A DNA stretch of 64,000 nt from Flavobacteriales bacterium (lineage in GTDB: Bacteria; Bacteroidota; Bacteroidia; Flavobacteriales_F; PHOS-HE28): NCBI GenBank assembly GCA_020635715.1, contig JACJZG010000009.1:1-64000 (forward strand). The letters are read 5' to 3'. Below the pieces are notes generated by a model. The model saw only the letters and a program-made list of their open reading frames with translations, made no database searches and was not told the origin of the DNA. Position 1 is the stretch's first letter, and every line of letters starts with the position of its first letter. This document shows positions 62,594-64,000 of this stretch, in pieces. The translations under genes and the position numbers were made by a program.

Positions 62594-62995
62594 TCAATCC
62601 TTCTTCAGGTCGCCCGCGCGACCCAGGTACTCGTCACGGCGTACGAGCATGAACCAGCTCTCCCCGAGCTCCAGGTAACCGTGCTCAAAACAGAACACGT
62701 AGGTATTGCCTGCCTTGGTGCGGTGCGTGTTGGTGTGGTACATGAAGCTGTACCCCTTTTCCAGCAGGCGATCGCGGTGCACCTTGGTCTTGCCATCGGC
62801 GCCGGTGTTCAATTCCGATAAGATCCGGCGGTTGCGCTTCAAGGCGTTCACCACGTTCCGCACATAATTGATCGGTGCGTTGTTCGCGTGGTAGTGATAG
62901 AGGTTGCGGCACGCATCGGAGCAGAAGCGCTTATCCGTACGACCCGCGATCTTCTCCCCGCACTCCAGGCAGACCTTCTCCGCAGTGGCTGGCAT
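62594..62995 (-). CDS. Small zinc-ribbon protein, unknown family
   Basis: 133 residues. The N-terminus has a treble-clef or ribbon-like four-Cys motif (VCLECGEKIAGRTDKRFCSDACRNLYHY). The remainder is basic and alpha/beta (RNVVNALKRNRRILSEL, GNTYVFCFEHGYLELGESWFMLVRRDEYL). Similar small proteins are common in Bacteroidota without known function; DNA or RNA binding is a guess. The ATG at 62995 is four bases after a TACTTTCG box (63007-63000), which fixes the start. Confidence 0.7.
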   Translation of the reverse strand: MPATAEKVCLECGEKIAGRTDKRFCSDACRNLYHYHANNAPINYVRNVVNALKRNRRILSELNTGADGKTKVHRDRLLEKGYSFMYHTNTHRTKAGNTYVFCFEHGYLELGESWFMLVRRDEYLGRAGDLKKD

Positions 62996-62999
62996 AGGT

Positions 63000-63007
63000 C
63001 GAAAGTA
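63000..63007 (-). promoter_or_regulatory. -7-like box (TACTTTCG) four bases before an ATG
   Basis: Minus-strand box with one mismatch to TAnnTTTG and four bases (ACCT) to the ATG at 62995. Confidence 0.45.
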
Positions 63008-63166
63008 AGGCGGGGGCTCGGAACGAAGGTCTCGTTCACCGCCCAAATTGGGACCGCGCGCTTCGTTGGTGCATTCCGCAAGGGATCAACAGCGGATCGT
63101 GAAGGGCCGCATGAACGACCGCTTGATCCTCGATCGCAGCGCTTACACCTTTGTTCCCTCGCACCC

Positions 63167-63868
63167 ATGCGTCCCATCCGCATCCTGGCCCAACCAGACG
63201 ACAGCACCTGCGGGCCCACCGCGTTGCACGCCGTGTATGCCGCCATGGGCCTCGACCTCCCGCTGGAGCAGGTGATCGACGAGGTACACTTCCTGGAGGA
63301 TGGAGGGACGCTGGCCGTCTTCCTGGGTATCCACGCCTTGAAACACGGCTTCCACGCACGCATCCACAGCTATAACCTGCGTGTCTTCGACCCCACTTGG
63401 GACGGCCTGCCTACCGAAGCGCTGCGGAGGAAGCTCCTGGCCCAGACCCGGCACAAGGAGGGCAAGAAGTTGCATGCGACCTGCCTGGCCTATGCGCGAT
63501 TCCTCAAGGAGGGTGGTGAGGTCCGTTTCGATGACCCGTCCCCCACCCTGTTGCAGGGCTACTTCGATCGGGACCTGCCCGTGCTAACGGGGCTGAGCGC
63601 CACCTACCTGTACAAGAGCGAACGCGAGTACAGCGGTGCGAATGGCGAAAGCATCCACGATGATCTGCGCGGCAAGCCGATGGGCCATTTCGTTGTGCTG
63701 TGCGGCATGGAGGGGAAGAACGTGCTGGTGGCCGACCCGTACCAGGACAACCCGTACAGCAAGGACCTCTACTATCACGTACCGGTGGGGCGCCTGATCA
63801 ATGCGATCATGCTCGGCATCGTCACCTACGATGCGAACCTGCTGATCATTTCGCCGGAACCCCTATGA
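63167..63868 (+). CDS. C39-like cysteine peptidase, partner of a RimK-type gene
   Basis: 233 residues. The papain-like triad can be read: Cys in QPDDSTCGPTALHAV (residue 15), His in GHFVVLCGM (about 182) and Asp in VLVADPYQDNPY (about 195). The core resembles the peptidase C39 domain, but there is no ABC transporter attached. The next gene overlaps by 4 bp (ATGA) and starts a RimK-like ATP-grasp ligase, a pairing I have seen in other bacteria. The pair may make or trim an amino-acid-extended peptide. The ATG at 63167 is the family-like start. Confidence 0.8.
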   Translation: MRPIRILAQPDDSTCGPTALHAVYAAMGLDLPLEQVIDEVHFLEDGGTLAVFLGIHALKHGFHARIHSYNLRVFDPTWDGLPTEALRRKLLAQTRHKEGKKLHATCLAYARFLKEGGEVRFDDPSPTLLQGYFDRDLPVLTGLSATYLYKSEREYSGANGESIHDDLRGKPMGHFVVLCGMEGKNVLVADPYQDNPYSKDLYYHVPVGRLINAIMLGIVTYDANLLIISPEPL

Positions 63869-64000
63869 AGAAGTTGATCGTGGTGCGCGAGCCCAGGGAA
63901 TGGAACCTGGGTGTGCAGGGCTTCGAGGTCGTCAGTTCGAAGGAGTACCTCACGAGCCCGCGCTTTGCGGGCCAGCGCAACATCCGTGTCTTCAACCTGG
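63865..64000 (+). CDS. RimK-family ATP-grasp ligase (3' end outside window)
   Basis: Only the first 45 residues are in the window: MKKLIVVREPREWNLGVQGF, then EVVSSKEYLTSPRFAGQRNIRVFNL. This N-terminal region is typical of longer RimK-like ligases that carry an extra domain before the ATP-grasp core, as opposed to E. coli RimK itself. It overlaps the peptidase gene by 4 bp. The ATP-grasp part cannot be seen here, so the call rests on the N-terminus and the pairing. Confidence 0.65.
   Translation, partial: MKKLIVVREPREWNLGVQGFEVVSSKEYLTSPRFAGQRNIRVFNL

Overview
This 64 kb window comes from a GC-rich member of the Bacteroidota, probably Flavobacteriales-like. The evidence is several secreted proteins with type IX secretion (T9SS) C-terminal sorting domains, SprB-type repeats, Bacteroidota-restricted families (DUF5723, DUF6728, a 100-residue family usually misnamed phosphoribosylpyrophosphate synthetase), and many Bacteroidota -7 promoter boxes (TAnnTTTG or one-base variants). 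Gene density is high, with 1-4 bp overlaps (ATGA, TGATG) inside operons and almost no space between convergent genes.

Layout. 0-9.4 kb: end of aroE, a transglutaminase-like DUF3857/DUF2569 membrane protein, DUF6728, a beta-trefoil lipoprotein, uvrB, a T9SS serine protease, a short secreted protein and a TPR lipoprotein. 9.4-22.7 kb: recA, a giant T9SS surface protein (SBBP propeller, SprB and Ig-like repeats), rarA, a membrane protein, a lipoprotein/DUF5723/phosphodiester glycosidase/Gdx-type SMR transporter run, and proC. 22.7-32.1 kb: OmpA/PD40 protein with queE, a probable structured small RNA, a Tudor-like protein, a KefF/KefC pair, an M14 carboxypeptidase and a secreted propeller-like protein. 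32.1-40.7 kb: a minus-strand polysaccharide operon (flippase, two Wzy/WaaL-like membrane proteins, two glycosyltransferases, DegT aminotransferase, initiating sugar transferase). 40.9-46.6 kb: NfeD/stomatin pair, a small T9SS protein, a RhlE-type helicase and a sterol-desaturase-family protein.

46.7-53.7 kb is a visibly less GC-rich accessory island on the minus strand: two proteins of unrecognised function (268 and about 720 aa, overlapping frames), an intact patatin phospholipase, two unrecognised lipoproteins and a small protein. Two partial copies of one internal segment of the 720-aa gene lie immediately downstream of the two lipoprotein genes. This is the best candidate in the window for an undescribed system.

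53.9-64 kb: PhoD-type phosphatase, a MarR/YceI/nitroreductase operon with a visible operator, a methyltransferase-like lipoprotein, DUF983, MsrA, a solitary cytosine-C5 DNA methyltransferase, a broken and an intact tRNA-Gly(CCC), a PhoB-type regulator, tRNA-Pro(CGG) followed by a roughly 120 bp tandem repeat array, small proteins, and a C39-like peptidase overlapping the start of a RimK-type ATP-grasp gene. A recurring pattern is a -7 box exactly four bases before an ATG at eight or more genes, which suggests leaderless transcription.
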